Assembly (NCBI GenBank): GCA_000980495.1
Contig: LARN01000066.1
Span: 1-7,240, forward strand
Direction of reading: 5' to 3'
Length of the DNA: 7,240 nt
DNA from: Acinetobacter sp. N54.MGS-139
GTDB taxonomy: Bacteria; Pseudomonadota; Gammaproteobacteria; Burkholderiales; Burkholderiaceae_F
Every line of letters starts with the position of its first letter. Within the stretch, counting starts at the first letter, position 1. This document shows, one piece after another, positions 6,640 through 7,240 of this stretch. The translations under genes and the position numbers were made by a program. Below the pieces are notes generated by a model. The model worked only from the letters and a program-made list of their open reading frames with translations, ran no database searches and was not told where the DNA came from.

Positions 6640-6648
6640 TGCTATATT
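6640..6648 (+). promoter_or_regulatory. Extended -10 promoter of the tRNA cluster
   Basis: TGCTATATT joins an extended -10 TG motif to the hexamer TATATT (five of six to consensus), placing the transcription start near 6655, about 11 bases before the first tRNA. The -35 region is poor, which the TG extension can offset. The rest of the 224-bp gap after phoR shows no gene and no convincing phoR terminator. Confidence 0.5.
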
Positions 6649-6665
6649 CACGTTTCCTTGATTAA

Positions 6666-6742
6666 CGGGGTGTAGCGTAGTCTGGTAGCGCGCCTGCTTT
6701 GGGAGCAGGATGTCGGGAGTTCGAATCTCTCCACCCCGACCA
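6666..6742 (+). tRNA. tRNA-Pro (anticodon TGG)
   Basis: The 77-base cloverleaf is complete. The acceptor CGGGGTG pairs with CACCCCG, the anticodon stem CCTGC/GCAGG frames the loop TTTGGGA with anticodon TGG, and the T loop is TTCGAAT. The 3' CCA is encoded. TGG decodes CCA and, with the usual wobble modification, other proline codons. It is the first gene of a three-tRNA transcript. Confidence 0.96.
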
Positions 6743-6772
6743 GAATTTAGGTTTGTCCGCAGGTAGAAGTTT

Positions 6773-6849
6773 CTGCCCGTAGCTCAGTTGGATAGAGCAT
6801 CGGCCTTCTAAGCCGAGGGTCACAGGTTCGAATCCTGTCGGGCAGGCCA
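6773..6849 (+). tRNA. tRNA-Arg (anticodon TCT)
   Basis: The 77-base cloverleaf has acceptor CTGCCCG paired with CGGGCAG, D stem GCTC/GAGC, anticodon stem TCGGC/GCCGA with loop CTTCTAA (anticodon TCT), T stem ACAGG/CCTGT, discriminator G and encoded CCA. It reads AGA, and AGG by wobble. It lies 30 bases after tRNA-Pro and 10 before tRNA-His, so the three are processed from one precursor. Confidence 0.96.
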
Positions 6850-6859
6850 AGTTTTTAGT

Positions 6860-6936
6860 GGTACGAGTAGCTCAGTTGGTAGAGTCCAGGATTGTGATTC
6901 CTGTTGTCGTGGGTTCGAGCCCCATCTCGTACCCCA
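6860..6936 (+). tRNA. tRNA-His (anticodon GTG)
   Basis: The acceptor GTACGAG pairs with CTCGTAC, and the extra G at 6860 faces discriminator C73 (6933), the G-1:C73 pair that identifies histidine tRNA to its synthetase. The anticodon stem CAGGA/TCCTG frames TTGTGAT with anticodon GTG. CCA is encoded at 6934-6936. The D stem closes with a G-T wobble (GCTC/GAGT), a minor deviation. Confidence 0.96.
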
Positions 6937-6948
6937 CTTAATGTGGGA

Positions 6949-6988
6949 AGCGGCGTTTGTTCAAAGAAGCAAACGCCGCTAATTTTTT
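6949..6988 (+). terminator. Strong intrinsic terminator of the tRNA operon
   Basis: AGCGGCGTTTG (6949-6959) and CAAACGCCGCT (6970-6980) form a perfect 11-bp stem with a 10-base loop, followed by AATTTTTT (6981-6988). It stands 12 bases past tRNA-His. On the minus strand no T run follows the stem, so it acts only on plus-strand transcription. Confidence 0.93.
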
Positions 6989-7081
6989 CCGGGAAAACTG
7001 AAACTCCCGATTCGGCGTCGCCTCTAGGCCCGTGTTCCCCTGCTGATCTGCACCTGAGATTTTGCGTTTTTCAGTGATCTA

Positions 7082-7100
7082 GCCGGAGTTCGGCTCCGGC
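7082..7100 (-). repeat. GC-rich hairpin after the minus-strand gene
   Basis: GCCGGAG (7082-7088) and CTCCGGC (7094-7100) form a 7-bp stem with a 5-base loop. It begins 7 bases past the stop codon of the minus-strand gene and probably marks its transcript end. In the minus direction A residues follow later but no T tract, so it is not a canonical intrinsic terminator. Confidence 0.5.
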
Positions 7101-7107
7101 ATCCTCG

Positions 7108-7240
7108 TTAAATTTCAATATCCGTACCTAATAACGGTTCGACTTCTGGTTCTTCCTGAACATCTTCCGGCGTCTCGGGCCCGGCTCCCGGAACTCCAAC
7201 ACCTAACGCTTCAAAGTATTTAATCTTTTTACCGGCAACT
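7108..7240 (-). CDS. C-terminal end of an unidentified protein (partial)
   Basis: The minus strand is open from the window edge to a TAA at 7110-7108, giving the last 43 residues of a protein. They begin VAGKKIKYFEALGVGV, continue with a Pro/Gly linker, and end in an acidic tail (many Glu, Asp and Val) finishing LLGTDIEI. A hairpin just beyond the stop, and the convergent orientation to the terminated tRNA operon, support a real gene end. I do not recognise the family; an acidic, probably disordered C-terminal tail is all that can be said. Confidence 0.6.
   Translation of the reverse strand, partial: VAGKKIKYFEALGVGVPGAGPETPEDVQEEPEVEPLLGTDIEI

Noticed and set aside
6662..6850. A 62-residue minus-strand open frame across tRNA-Pro and tRNA-Arg
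   Set aside because: It is the antisense of two clear tRNA genes; its CPTGFEP- and DSNSRH-type peptides are a well-known false protein that arises opposite tRNAs.
6990..7009. Hairpin CGGGA/TCCCG downstream of the tRNA terminator
   Set aside because: A 5-bp stem with a 10-base loop is expected by chance and no T tract follows.
1..7240. CRISPR array, transposon, prophage or defence system
   Set aside because: No direct-repeat array, transposase, integrase or terminal repeats are seen; all complete genes are recognised housekeeping or signalling genes.

Overview
The window reads as a chromosomal housekeeping region of a Gram-negative proteobacterium. An LptM-type outer-membrane lipoprotein gene beside a meso-diaminopimelate decarboxylase gene, with a divergent CyaY frataxin gene, is an arrangement typical of Proteobacteria. 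The PhoR core, the GlmM motifs and the lptM-lysA/cyaY order look most like Betaproteobacteria (Burkholderiales). The moderate GC content and compact, rearranged operon would suit a host-associated lineage such as Sutterellaceae, but that family placement is inference from gene content only.

Layout. Positions 1-387 are non-coding: a lysA-side terminator, two AT-rich inverted repeats, and a strong minus-strand Shine-Dalgarno whose gene would begin just left of the window. On the minus strand follow lysA (388-1674) and the small lipoprotein gene lptM (1701-2012). Divergent from lptM, with only 16 bp between the start codons, a plus-strand run begins: cyaY (2029-2322), folP (2324-3172), glmM (3169-4506) and phoB (4516-5208). 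These are separated by 1 bp, a 4-bp overlap and 9 bp, so they are almost certainly one operon. A 135-bp spacer with three inverted repeats then separates phoB from phoR (5344-6441). After a short spacer with an extended -10 promoter come three tRNA genes, Pro(TGG), Arg(TCT) and His(GTG), closed by a strong intrinsic terminator. The right edge holds the C-terminal end of an unidentified minus-strand gene.

Functionally the genes serve lysine/peptidoglycan precursor supply (LysA), LPS-transporter assembly (LptM), iron-sulfur homeostasis (CyaY), folate synthesis (FolP), amino-sugar supply for the cell envelope (GlmM), and phosphate-type two-component signalling (PhoB-PhoR).

The most notable points are that phoBR directly follows glmM with no pstSCAB-phoU between or beside them, that cyaY stands where ftsH usually precedes folP, and that PhoR lacks the N-terminal membrane segment of the family and should be cytosolic. 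The phoB-phoR spacer carries an inverted repeat resembling a TrpR operator. I do not see a wholly new defence, mobile or biosynthetic system here.
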